DNA of 37,893 nt from JBBIVB01 sp964567515 (lineage in GTDB: Bacteria; Patescibacteriota; Patescibacteriia; Veblenbacterales; UBA10138), in the NCBI GenBank assembly GCA_964567515.1, contig CAZMMW010000001.1, forward strand, positions 1-37,893, given 5' to 3'. Below, piece after piece: positions 1 through 7,528 of the stretch. The translations under genes and the position numbers were made by a program. Within the stretch, counting starts at the first letter, position 1. Every line of letters starts with the position of its first letter. The notes beneath the pieces are model-generated. The model was given only the letters and a program-made list of their open reading frames with translations, was not told where the DNA came from and did not search any database.

Positions 1-1
1 T

Positions 2-904
2 ATGTATAATCAAATTACCAGCAATAAACGCAAAAGCGCCATCTTAGTGATAATATTTATCGCTGTGGTTTTTGCTTTAGCTTATATAATAAACCTATGG
101 TACGGGCAAGGATCATATGGTTTCTTGGTGATAGCGGCCATTATTTCTTTAACCATGACCCTGGTCTCTTATTATAAAGGTGATCAATTCGCTTTAAAAT
201 TAGCCGGCGCTCAAGGACCGCTGACTTTAAATGATAATCCTTACGTTTACCGTTTAGTAGAAAATCTATGCATTACCGCCGGCCTGCCTATGCCCAAAAT
301 TTATATTATCCCCGAGCCGGCTATGAATGCTTTTGCCACTGGACGCGACCATCAACACGCTTCCATTGCCCTTACTCAAGGTATTGTTGATAAATTAGAA
401 AACGAAGAATTAGAAGGCGTCATTGCCCATGAATTGGCGCATATTAAAAATTACGACATTAGGTTGGCCACTTTGGTAATTGTCTTGGTGGGAATGGTTT
501 CTATTGTTAGTAATTTTTTCTTGCGTTCCAATTTATATGGCGGTCGTCGTTTTTCTAATCGTAACGAAGGGGGTCGAGCTGGCGGAATTTTGATGATCAT
601 AGGTTTAATACTAATTATTTTAGCTCCTTTAATTGCCCAATTAATTAAATTAGCCATCTCCAGAAAGCGTGAATTTTTAGCTGATGCCTCCAGCGCTCTT
701 TTAACACGCTATCCCGAGGGATTAGCCAAAGCTTTGGAAAAAATTTCTACTAATCCCACTCCCCTGACTAAAATGCACGAAGCCACCGCTCATCTTTATA
801 TTGTCAATCCTTTGGTTGGTAAAAAATTCGCTCAGTTTTTTTCTACTCACCCACCAATAGAAGAAAGGGTTAAAGCTCTGCGTGATATGGGTAACGCCAG
901 ATAA
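2..904 (+). CDS. htpX: HtpX-like M48 family membrane metalloprotease
   Basis: Zinc-dependent membrane endopeptidase of the HtpX/M48B type, which degrades misfolded membrane proteins at the cytoplasmic face of the inner membrane. Two hydrophobic segments lie near residues 12-32 and 38-57, followed by the zinc motif HELAH at 143-147 and a third zinc ligand in the EFLADA motif (Glu about 224). Two more hydrophobic stretches lie around 155-175 and 192-216. At 300 residues it is the usual length for the family. The ATG is at base 2 of the window, so an upstream start cannot be excluded and any promoter is outside. clpC follows on the same strand after about 200 bases, giving a protein-quality-control neighbourhood. 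Family assignment is secure; the physiological substrate is not visible. Confidence 0.93.
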   Translation: MYNQITSNKRKSAILVIIFIAVVFALAYIINLWYGQGSYGFLVIAAIISLTMTLVSYYKGDQFALKLAGAQGPLTLNDNPYVYRLVENLCITAGLPMPKIYIIPEPAMNAFATGRDHQHASIALTQGIVDKLENEELEGVIAHELAHIKNYDIRLATLVIVLVGMVSIVSNFFLRSNLYGGRRFSNRNEGGRAGGILMIIGLILIILAPLIAQLIKLAISRKREFLADASSALLTRYPEGLAKALEKISTNPTPLTKMHEATAHLYIVNPLVGKKFAQFFSTHPPIEERVKALRDMGNAR

Positions 905-1101
905 CTAACAGACAATCCGTCTTAATTATCATTACGAACTTGTTGCGCCCGGTAGAAACAACCGCTTTTTCCGAATCTCGGAACCCGAACAGACTATCAA
1001 GGTCAGATACTGAATTAAATGCGCGATGGCAAAAACTGGAAAAAATTTGTAAAATATTATAAGCTATAAACTACGAGCTATAGATCGTTTTTATAACCCA
1101 A
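905..1101 (+). other. Intergenic region htpX-clpC
   Basis: About 200 bases without a credible ORF. Near its 3' end the heptamer AGCTATA occurs twice around 1062-1082, separated by seven bases, in an AT-rich stretch that may hold the clpC promoter. I see no clear -35/-10 pair and no Shine-Dalgarno sequence before the clpC ATG. Confidence 0.4.
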
Positions 1102-3606
1102 ATGTCTGATATTCTCTCTAAATTTTCCACTCACTATCAAAAAATATTAAACCAGGCTTATTGGCTGGCTAAAGAGTCTGGCCGCGATCAATTAACACCG
1201 GCTGATTTACTAGTGGCGTTGGCAGCAGAACGCGGCAGTTTAGCAGCAGAAATTTTAGAACGCCACGGACTAACTGTCGCTATGCTTAAAGAAAAATTAG
1301 GTTATCCCAGTGATAAAGAAATTCTTTTAAACCAAGAAAAAATATTAGAATTAAAAGATTTATTTGATAATCAACTGTCTAATTCTATTAAAAAAGTAAT
1401 CGAACGGTCTGTAGTTTCCGCCTGGCGTTATCAACATCAATATGTGGGCAGCGAACACCTGCTGCAAGCCTTAGCCACCTCTCCAGATGAAGAAATTAAA
1501 AAATTGTGGTCTAGTTTACCAGTTGATCTAAACAAACTAAATCACAGCTTTACTTCGGTCTTAAAAAGTACTTCTAAATTTCCTGATATTACCGAAGTTT
1601 TTACCAACCCCGATGTTAAAACCGACCACGCAGACAATACAGCTTCGGCTTTGGAATTCTTCGGCACAGAATTAACCGGCGATGAAACTTTAAAAAAAAT
1701 TGATCCTCTGATTGGACGCACTAAAGAAGTTGAGCGTGTCATAAATATTCTAGCTCGTCGCACCAAAAACAATCCTCTTTTAGTAGGCGACCCCGGCGTG
1801 GGTAAAACCGCTATTGTTGAAGGTCTGGCCAAACGCATTAAGGAACATCAGGCGCCAGATTGGCTTTTAGATAAAAAAATATATAGCTTGGATTTAGGCC
1901 TATTGGTAGCTGGCACCATGTATCGAGGCGAATTTGAAAATCGTCTACGACAAATTATTGATGAAGTAAAAAATAATCAGCAAATTATTTTGTTTATTGA
2001 CGAAATACATATGATTGTCGGCGCTGGCGCCGCCCCGGGTAGTTTGGATATTGCTAACTTACTAAAACCAGCGCTGGCTAAAGGACAAATCCGCTGTATC
2101 GGCGCTACTACACCGGAAGAATATAAAAAATATATTGAAAGCGATGCTGCTTTAGAAAGACGTTTCCAATTAGTAACTGTTAAGGAAATATCCCCTACTG
2201 AAGCTGTTGCTGTCCTTAAAGGAATTAAACATAATTACGAAAAATTTCACAACATCAGCATCACTAATGAAGCTATAGAAGCAGCGGTTTATTTATCCGA
2301 GCGTTATTTACCTGATAAATTTTTACCGGACAAAGCCATTGATTTAATAGATGAAGCGGCCTCTAATTTAAAAACTCAAAGCAAACCATCGCCGCAACTT
2401 AAATTAATTAAAGAGCTGGAAGCCAAAATTCAACAATTATTGCAAGCTAAAGAATATGAAGTGGGTCAGGAAAATTTTGTGCTCGCCGGTCAGTATAAAG
2501 AGGAGGAGGATAAAGTGCGACAAGAACTGGATATACTTAAAAAAAAGTCGGCCCATCGCCCAACTGAAGGTATTAAATTAAACCGAGAAGAGATAGCTTA
2601 TGTAGTGTCGCAAATTACTGGCGTGCCTTTGGCGGATCTTTTGGCTAGTGAACGAAAACAGCTGGCAAATTTAGAAAAGGCATTGGCTCAATACATTAAA
2701 GGGCAAGAGGAAGCTATAACCACCATCAGTCGTTTTATCAGACGGGCGCGTTTAGGTATTTCCTCTGCCGCCAAGCCTATTGGCTCTTTTCTGTTTTTAG
2801 GACCATCTGGTGTAGGTAAAACTGAATTAGCTAAAGTAATAGCTAGAGAAATTTTTGGCGAAGAAAATGCTCTTATTAGAATTGACATGTCGGAATTCTC
2901 CGAAGCTTTTAATATTTCTAAATTAATTGGCGCTCCAGCAGGTTATATAGGTTATAAGGATACTAACAAATTAACTGACCAGGTTAAAAAAAGACCATCT
3001 TCGGTTATATTGTTTGATGAAATTGAAAAAGCTCATCCCGAAGTCTTTAATCTCTTACTACAAATAATGGACGAGGGGCACTTGACCGACGCGACGGGTA
3101 AACAAATTAATTTCAAAAATTGTTTAGTTATCATGACTTCTAATCTGGGTATCAAGGAATTAAATCAGCAAGCCTCCATTGGTTTTGAAGCAGAAAAACC
3201 AGAGGCTTGGAAAAAATTCTCTCAAAGTTTTACTGCCACTAAAACCACCTTGCTAGAAGAAGTTAAAAAATTCTTCCGTCCTGAATTTTTAAATCGCCTA
3301 GATGCCATCTTGGTCTTTAACCCACTATTGGAAAAAGATCTAGAAAAAATAATTAAATTACAATTAGCTGAATTGACCGCTAGATTAAAAGCACAAAAAT
3401 TAAAAGTAACTATCAAATTAGCTAAAAATGCCGCCGCCAGTATAGCGCACGCCTGTTGGTCGCCCCAAGAAGGAGCTCGAGGCATTAGACGCTGGGTTCA
3501 AGAAAAAGTAGAAAATTATATTTCGGATAAATTACTAATGGGTAGCAAAGAAAAATTTATTGCGGTAACAATTAGTACAAAAGGTAAAGAAATAGTGATA
3601 GAGTAA
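1102..3606 (+). CDS. clpC: ClpC-type AAA+ ATPase (Clp protease ATP-binding subunit)
   Basis: Hsp100 unfoldase that threads substrates into ClpP. At 834 residues it has the ClpC architecture: an N-terminal Clp_N double repeat (about 1-150), a first AAA+ module with Walker A GDPGVGKT at 229-236 and a Walker B ending in FIDEIH near 300, a UVR-like middle segment (about residues 445-480), and a second AAA+ module with Walker A GPSGVGKTE at 567-575 and Walker B ILFDEIEKAHPE. An IGF tripeptide sits after the sensor region (IGFEAEKPEAW), where ClpC carries its ClpP-docking loop. This supports a proteolytic role rather than a ClpB-type disaggregase, which lacks the loop and has a longer coiled-coil middle domain. 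No Shine-Dalgarno sequence precedes the ATG. No clpP is in the window. Confidence 0.93.
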   Translation: MSDILSKFSTHYQKILNQAYWLAKESGRDQLTPADLLVALAAERGSLAAEILERHGLTVAMLKEKLGYPSDKEILLNQEKILELKDLFDNQLSNSIKKVIERSVVSAWRYQHQYVGSEHLLQALATSPDEEIKKLWSSLPVDLNKLNHSFTSVLKSTSKFPDITEVFTNPDVKTDHADNTASALEFFGTELTGDETLKKIDPLIGRTKEVERVINILARRTKNNPLLVGDPGVGKTAIVEGLAKRIKEHQAPDWLLDKKIYSLDLGLLVAGTMYRGEFENRLRQIIDEVKNNQQIILFIDEIHMIVGAGAAPGSLDIANLLKPALAKGQIRCIGATTPEEYKKYIESDAALERRFQLVTVKEISPTEAVAVLKGIKHNYEKFHNISITNEAIEAAVYLSERYLPDKFLPDKAIDLIDEAASNLKTQSKPSPQLKLIKELEAKIQQLLQAKEYEVGQENFVLAGQYKEEEDKVRQELDILKKKSAHRPTEGIKLNREEIAYVVSQITGVPLADLLASERKQLANLEKALAQYIKGQEEAITTISRFIRRARLGISSAAKPIGSFLFLGPSGVGKTELAKVIAREIFGEENALIRIDMSEFSEAFNISKLIGAPAGYIGYKDTNKLTDQVKKRPSSVILFDEIEKAHPEVFNLLLQIMDEGHLTDATGKQINFKNCLVIMTSNLGIKELNQQASIGFEAEKPEAWKKFSQSFTATKTTLLEEVKKFFRPEFLNRLDAILVFNPLLEKDLEKIIKLQLAELTARLKAQKLKVTIKLAKNAAASIAHACWSPQEGARGIRRWVQEKVENYISDKLLMGSKEKFIAVTISTKGKEIVIE

Positions 3607-3692
3607 ATCATTGGTTACCTTTTCTAGGAAAAGGTAACCGAAAAGTCGCCACTCAGACGCTCCGGTTTGAGCAGTGCTCGTCCGGCTCGCGG

Positions 3693-3733
3693 CTGCCGCT
3701 ATGCCACAAGGACAAAATACGCGGCAGTTTTTT
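3693..3733 (+). terminator. Terminator-like hairpin with T-run
   Basis: Seven-base arms CTGCCGC (3693-3699) and GCGGCAG (3721-3727) enclose 21 bases and are followed by six T. It could end clpC transcription about 90-130 bases after the stop codon. The loop is long for an intrinsic terminator, and the site is nested in a larger palindromic region, so this is tentative. Confidence 0.4.
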
Positions 3734-3901
3734 GCTCACCGTCCTTCCGCTCTGCTAGCAAACCTCCGCGACGGTGGCAGATTTTTATTAAATTAAACAC
3801 CTGAGCGAGTCAACAAAAAGCCGCGTGTTTCTGGTCGTTTAGCATAGCGGCTTTGTTTGGACTCGCCAAGTGTTTTAAAAAAGCGTGCCAGGAGAGGGGT
3901 T

Positions 3902-3950
3902 GTTAGGGGTGGAGGGCGGGCTTCGCAACTTTGAGCCCTCCACCCCTAAC
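3902..3950. repeat. Perfect 16-bp inverted repeat, GC-rich
   Basis: Arms 3902-3917 (GTTAGGGGTGGAGGGC) and 3935-3950 are exact reverse complements around a 17-base loop. No T-run follows on the + strand, so it is not a canonical intrinsic terminator. It is the strongest single stem inside the 3614-4025 element. Confidence 0.75.
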
Positions 3951-4049
3951 GGAAAACCAAAAGTGTAATAATTCTTTCTGCCCTCTATTCTAAAGAAAGA
4001 GTGAAATTATTCTAGAAAAGGTAACAACTAGTATGTTAAAATTAAAATA

Positions 4050-4277
4050 ATGAGAAAATTGTTTTTTCTGTCAATTCTGCTTTTCTTTTTACTGATCGGT
4101 AACGCGACCAAAGCCGCTGTTGATCTTGACACTGACAGTGATAGTCTGACCGACAATCAAGAAACTTTAATTTATGCCACCGACCCACAAAATCCGGATA
4201 CTGATGGCGATGGTTATTTAGATGGTGAGGAAGTTAAACATGGTTATTCGCCTCGCTGTGGTGATAGAAAAAATTAA
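4050..4277 (+). CDS. L,D-transpeptidase gene, N-terminal part (signal peptide plus TSP3 repeats), before the frameshift
   Basis: The first 75 codons encode a signal peptide (hydrophobic residues 4-17, likely cleavage near TKA-A at about 22) and two TSP3/EF-hand-like calcium-binding segments, of the pattern DxDxDxLTDxxE and DTDGDGYLDGEE. The frame ends at TAA just after a run of six A (4268-4273). The protein sense continues in the -1 frame (LTDVDNDKDYLPDAWE) into the downstream ORF, so this is the front half of one secreted enzyme. With one extra A the gene would be 247 codons plus stop. No Shine-Dalgarno sequence is seen before the ATG. Confidence 0.75.
   Translation: MRKLFFLSILLFFLLIGNATKAAVDLDTDSDSLTDNQETLIYATDPQNPDTDGDGYLDGEEVKHGYSPRCGDRKN
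4268..4274 (+). other. Homopolymer/slippery site A AAA AAT at the frameshift
   Basis: In the zero frame the codons read AGA AAA AAT TAA. The heptamer A AAA AAT (4268-4274) has the X XXY YYZ form used for -1 frameshifting, and polyA is also prone to transcriptional slippage. A -1 slip moves ribosomes into the frame of the downstream YkuD domain. A simple indel mutation or a homopolymer error would look the same. Confidence 0.5.
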
Positions 4278-4321
4278 CCGATGTAGACAATGACAAAGAT
4301 TATCTACCAGATGCCTGGGAA

Positions 4322-4792
4322 ATGGCACTAGGTACCGGACTGATGAATCCTGATTCTGATGGCAATAAATATTTAGATGACACCGAGGTGCGGGCTGGTT
4401 ATTCTTCGCTGAATTCGGATAGAGTAAAATTAGAAAAACTAATTAGTGTAGATTTGGCCAAACAACACTTAACTTACTATTTTGGTGGTAAAAAATTAGA
4501 AACTTTCCCCATTTCCAACAGTGTCAAAGGTTGGGAAACGCCAACGGGTGAATTTACTATAATCAAAAAATATCCAGTGAAACATTATGCTGGGCGTGAT
4601 TTTGATTTTCCTAATACGAAATGGAACCTGCATTTTACTACCAAAAAATATAATTACTATATCCATGGCGCTTACTGGCATAACGATTTTGGTAAACCTA
4701 AAAACCATGGTTGTATTAATGTCAGCTATCAAAATATAGAACGACTTTATATCTGGGCGCAAGCGGACACTAAGGTAAAAATCAGCTTTTAA
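4322..4792 (+). CDS. L,D-transpeptidase catalytic domain (YkuD), C-terminal part of the frameshifted gene
   Basis: YkuD-family L,D-transpeptidases make 3-3 peptidoglycan cross-links or attach proteins to peptidoglycan outside the membrane. Counted from this ATG, residues 8-28 are another TSP3 repeat (NPDSDGNKYLDDTE), residues about 40-156 are the YkuD domain, His115 lies in IHG, and the nucleophile is Cys131 in NHGCINVSY, the family signature. This ATG is probably not a true start: the frame is open back to base 4268 and continues the repeats of the upstream ORF. Alone it would lack a signal peptide. A hairpin terminator lies directly after its stop and htrA converges from the other side. Confidence 0.85.
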   Translation: MALGTGLMNPDSDGNKYLDDTEVRAGYSSLNSDRVKLEKLISVDLAKQHLTYYFGGKKLETFPISNSVKGWETPTGEFTIIKKYPVKHYAGRDFDFPNTKWNLHFTTKKYNYYIHGAYWHNDFGKPKNHGCINVSYQNIERLYIWAQADTKVKISF

Positions 4793-4822
4793 AAAATACT
4801 GTTATAATGAACAGTATTTTTT
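4791..4822. terminator. Bidirectional intrinsic terminator
   Basis: Thirteen-base arms AAAAAATACTGTT (4791-4803) and AACAGTATTTTTT (4810-4822) form a hairpin with a six-base loop. A/T runs on both sides give a U-tract in either direction. It sits between the converging L,D-transpeptidase and htrA genes, so it can end both transcripts. Confidence 0.85.
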
Positions 4823-4833
4823 AAATAATCAAA

Positions 4834-6153
4834 TTAGCTACTTTCTTTAAATTCTTCTAATTTTACCTGCGCTTCTTTGTTAGCGCCTTTGTGAAAAATT
4901 TTTAATTTAACTGTCTCGCCTGGACTAAATTGAGCCAGTATCCTAACCAAAGAGTGATTTTGATCAACTTTCTGTCCATTAACTTCTAAGATAATATCGT
5001 TTTCTACTAAACCAGCTTTATCGGCTGGGCTGCCAGGTATTACTGCCAACTGATCAGCCGCCGCACCACGGGTAATTAAAGCTCCGTAATTAACTTCCAG
5101 TTTATTAGTTTTGGCCATCTCCGGTGTTACTAACACATAACGAATACCAAGATAAGGCCTGACGATTTTGCCGTATTTAGAAAAACTAGCAATCATGCGC
5201 TTAGCTTCATTAACCGGAATAGCAAAACCAATCAACTGTCCGGATTGATTAATAGCTGTGTTAATGCCAATTACTTGGCCTTCTAAATTAACCAAGGGAC
5301 CGCCAGAATTTCCCGGATTAATAGCTGCGTCGGTTTGGAAAACACCTTCTAAACTTTCTGATGAGCCACGATTATCGCCCGCCACTACATTTCTGCCAAT
5401 ACCGGAAATTACTCCTTTGGTAATAGTATTGCGATACTCACCCAAAGCGTTGCCAATAGCAATCACAGTTTGCCCTAAAACCACTTGATCAGAATCACCA
5501 AAACTAACTTGTGGCAAATCTTTAGATTTAATTTGCACCAACGCCATATCATTTACCGAATCGCGAGCGACTATCTGCGCTTCATACTTTTTACCGTCAT
5601 TGGTCAACACGGCATATTCCGCCTCGGTATCCTCCACCACGTGGCGATTAGTTAAAATTAAGCCTTTTTCCTGATCAATCACAAAACCAGTACCGCCGCC
5701 GATTTCCTGTTTGCCTTGAGGAGTTCGGAAATTGGGAGATTGGTTACCAAAAAAGAACTGAAAAGGAAAATTGGGGCCAAAGAAATCATTATCAAAAGGG
5801 AAAGGACCGGTTTGATTATAAATTTTAGATAAATCTTTAGAGATAATAATGCTCACTACGGCTGGCGCGGCTTTTTTCACTGCCTCAGTAGTAGCCGATT
5901 CCTCTTGCAAAATCACATTGCTTTTTTGCACAACAGTTCCGTTTTTAATTGGTGCTGATGATAAAAAATTACTTTGTGAAAGGAGATTAAATAAATAATT
6001 TTGTGAAAACAAAGATCCTGCTATACCGGCGATAAAAGAAATTATTACTACTACCAGCCAAGTAGCTTGCCAGGGGGTAGAATGAGCTTTGGAAACTTTT
6101 GGTTTGTCAAATTTTTGAGTTAAAGAAATTTTAGAATTATCATCTAATAACAT
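4834..6153 (-). CDS. htrA: HtrA/DegP-type trypsin-like serine protease with one PDZ domain
   Basis: Envelope quality-control protease of 439 residues. A cytoplasmic N-terminus is followed by one membrane anchor (about 32-53), then the protease domain with catalytic triad His171 (LTNRHVVED), Asp202 (VNDMALVQI) and Ser283 (NPGNSGGPLV). A single PDZ domain covers about 330-435. This membrane-anchored one-PDZ layout is like HtrA of Gram-positive bacteria and DegS. The stretch before the triad (about 118-140) is rich in Phe, Pro and Asn. Upstream lies a repeat-rich gap without a clear promoter. No Shine-Dalgarno sequence precedes the ATG. Confidence 0.95.
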   Translation of the reverse strand: MLLDDNSKISLTQKFDKPKVSKAHSTPWQATWLVVVIISFIAGIAGSLFSQNYLFNLLSQSNFLSSAPIKNGTVVQKSNVILQEESATTEAVKKAAPAVVSIIISKDLSKIYNQTGPFPFDNDFFGPNFPFQFFFGNQSPNFRTPQGKQEIGGGTGFVIDQEKGLILTNRHVVEDTEAEYAVLTNDGKKYEAQIVARDSVNDMALVQIKSKDLPQVSFGDSDQVVLGQTVIAIGNALGEYRNTITKGVISGIGRNVVAGDNRGSSESLEGVFQTDAAINPGNSGGPLVNLEGQVIGINTAINQSGQLIGFAIPVNEAKRMIASFSKYGKIVRPYLGIRYVLVTPEMAKTNKLEVNYGALITRGAAADQLAVIPGSPADKAGLVENDIILEVNGQKVDQNHSLVRILAQFSPGETVKLKIFHKGANKEAQVKLEEFKESS

Positions 6154-6565
6154 AGTTTAATTTATTAATTAATTAAATTATTTAAGATTTGTGTCTTCTG
6201 TTACCCCAAGCCCCCTCATCACCCTAGATTTACCTATCCTCCGTAGTTTTAACGAAGGAGGATTTCGGGGTCTTTTTTAGATTCTGAATCAAGTTCAGAA
6301 TGACGGTTGCCTGAGGTTTGATCTCTAGTTGTTCCCGACCACCTTACCTGTCGTTCCGAACTTTTCTCTATTGTTATTCCGAACGTCAGCGCCTGCCGAC
6401 AGGCAGGAGGGAATCTCTGATCCTTTTATTTGTCATCCCCAACCCTCTTTCACCTGTCATTCCGAGCGAAGCGAAGGAATCTCTGCTTTTTTCTTACCGA
6501 CATTTAAGATTGCTTTGTCGTCCCGCCTTAAGCAAAACTCCTCACAATAACGTAATCAAGGCTAA
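6154..6565. repeat. Gene-free gap with a cluster of REP-like palindromes
   Basis: 412 bases without a real gene; overlapping ORFs here are composed of repeat units. Units share an outer TCATTCY...GGAATCT-type pairing: 6278-6305 (ATTCTGAA-TCAAG-TTCAGAAT), about 6374-6416 (containing CCTGCC-GACA-GGCAGG at 6392-6407) and 6455-6482 (ATTCC...GGAAT around GAGCGAAGCG). A separate stem ATCCTCC/GGAGGAT lies at 6236-6242 and 6257-6263, with a T-run at 6273-6278. From memory, similar ATTCCGAGCGAAGCG palindromes are widespread in intergenic DNA of diverse bacteria. No gene is supported. Confidence 0.6.
6236..6278 (+). terminator. Hairpin ATCCTCC/GGAGGAT followed by T-run (possible terminator)
   Basis: Arms at 6236-6242 and 6257-6263 enclose 14 bases; six T follow after a short GGGG stretch. 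The orientation would serve + strand transcription, for which no gene is present here, so its role is unclear. Confidence 0.25.
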
Positions 6566-6886
6566 TTACTTTTTTAAACTAGGCAGCAAATTAGCATCCT
6601 GATATTGCTTGTACAAAGAACTCGGATCTAAATTCCGCATCTGCCCTGCGGTTTGTTTTAAAGAATCGTAGGTTTGAATCAACTGCTCCAAATATGGCTG
6701 AATGGTTAAATAAGACATTACTAATAAACCGATGACGATAACAAATTTGATAAAACGATAAACCCGCTCCATCATAAAATGGCGACGAATTTTTTCTACG
6801 GTTTTAAAAGTTTCGCGTGTGTATTTAAGATTTTCCTCCAAGAGTTTTTTAATCTCGTCTAGAGAAAAATTGGATGATTCGGGCAT
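6566..6886 (-). CDS. Small single-pass membrane protein, function unknown
   Basis: I do not recognise a family. Starting at the ATG at 6886 the product is 106 residues: a charged amphipathic N-terminus with likely helix (about 8-40), one transmembrane segment (about 44-64), and a polar C-terminal tail rich in Gln and Tyr. An upstream in-frame ATG at 6934 would add 16 residues, but that stretch is translated from AT-rich repeat DNA that pairs with the flank, so I prefer 6886. Neither start has a Shine-Dalgarno sequence. It lies alone between repeat-containing gaps. Confidence 0.6.
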   Translation of the reverse strand: MPESSNFSLDEIKKLLEENLKYTRETFKTVEKIRRHFMMERVYRFIKFVIVIGLLVMSYLTIQPYLEQLIQTYDSLKQTAGQMRNLDPSSLYKQYQDANLLPSLKK

Positions 6887-6904
6887 AAATTTGTAAATTC
6901 TAAA

Positions 6905-7015
6905 TTTTAAAAAAATCCAAACGTCAAAAACCAAACATCAAATCAATGCCAAATGATTTAATTATATTTGGATTTTGGATTTGATTTAACATTAGGATTT
7001 TGGATTTAAGATTTA
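6905..7015. repeat. Low-complexity inverted repeat of TTTGGATTT units
   Basis: The right side (about 6966-7010) repeats TTTGGATTT and TTTTGGATTT several times, while the left side (about 6912-6943) carries the complementary AAATCCAAA and CCAAACATCAAATC units, giving a long imperfect palindrome. No ORF runs through it convincingly. It separates two unrelated - strand genes. Confidence 0.5.
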
Positions 7016-7053
7016 AAATAAGAGACTGCTCTATATTATATAATAACGGCCAA

Positions 7054-7524
7054 TTAAGCCAAACTTTTCACTACTGGCCAAAGTTTATTATTTTCCGATA
7101 AAAAATCGTAAACCAAAGTCGTCATTTCAACACGACGTAAATCAATCCATAATATTTTCCAAGACAATCTTTTAGACTTGTTGCCAACTATATCATCAAG
7201 TAGTGCAGTTACTGCTAATAAATGATGCGCCATTTCTTTTCTATCATCATTGAGATCTTTAAGTAAATCAATAAAATCTTTTCTAATTTTTAATTTTTCT
7301 AATTCAGAAATTGTTGCTCCGAGTGTCTTTTTGTCTAATTGAATTTGCGTATAGCCATATCTTTCTATAAGTTTTTCCTTTAGCGCCTGTTCAATCAATT
7401 GAATTTTAGCCATAAATACAGCATATTGTTCCAAAAAATTAAATTTTGTAATCCTGTCCAAATTTTTAAAAACTTGATTTGATAATTCTTTATATGGGAT
7501 ATTACCTCCTGTCATGCCTCGCAT
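7054..7524 (-). CDS. Hypothetical helical protein with HEPN-like RxxxxH motif
   Basis: I do not recognise a named family. The 156-residue product looks all-helical. It contains RKEMAH (about residues 96-101), which fits the RX4-6H signature of HEPN domains; canonical HEPN ribonucleases usually have Asn after the Arg, which is Lys here. It begins four bases after the nrdG stop and is probably co-transcribed with the nrd genes. A weak AAGGA lies nine bases before the ATG. A strong GGAGG-like sequence occurs inside the coding region (about 7504-7511) without a suitable start behind it. A toxin-like or RNA-binding role is only a suggestion, since the motif is short. Confidence 0.65.
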   Translation of the reverse strand: MRGMTGGNIPYKELSNQVFKNLDRITKFNFLEQYAVFMAKIQLIEQALKEKLIERYGYTQIQLDKKTLGATISELEKLKIRKDFIDLLKDLNDDRKEMAHHLLAVTALLDDIVGNKSKRLSWKILWIDLRRVEMTTLVYDFLSENNKLWPVVKSLA

Positions 7525-7528
7525 AAAT

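Larger units (their letters stand above)
3607..4049. repeat. Structured non-coding stretch bounded by inverted repeats (MITE-like)
   Basis: 443 bases without an ORF, locally more GC-rich than its surroundings and packed with inverted repeats. A 14-bp perfect inverted repeat brackets it: GTTACCTTTTCTAG at 3614-3627 and its complement at 4012-4025. The left copy is also half of a local hairpin (11-bp arms, 3613-3623 and 3629-3639). Inside are CTGCCGC/GCGGCAG (3693-3699 and 3721-3727, followed by six T), an imperfect stem of about 30 bp (3795-3824 with 3847-3876), a perfect 16-bp stem (3902-3917 with 3935-3950) and an imperfect stem near 3967-4011. No target-site duplication is obvious. It could be a non-autonomous mobile element or a structured RNA. 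Confidence 0.6.

Noticed and set aside
6318..6602. Two overlapping + strand ORFs of 73 and 94 codons
   Set aside because: They consist of palindromic repeat sequence and run into the opposite gene; no protein features.
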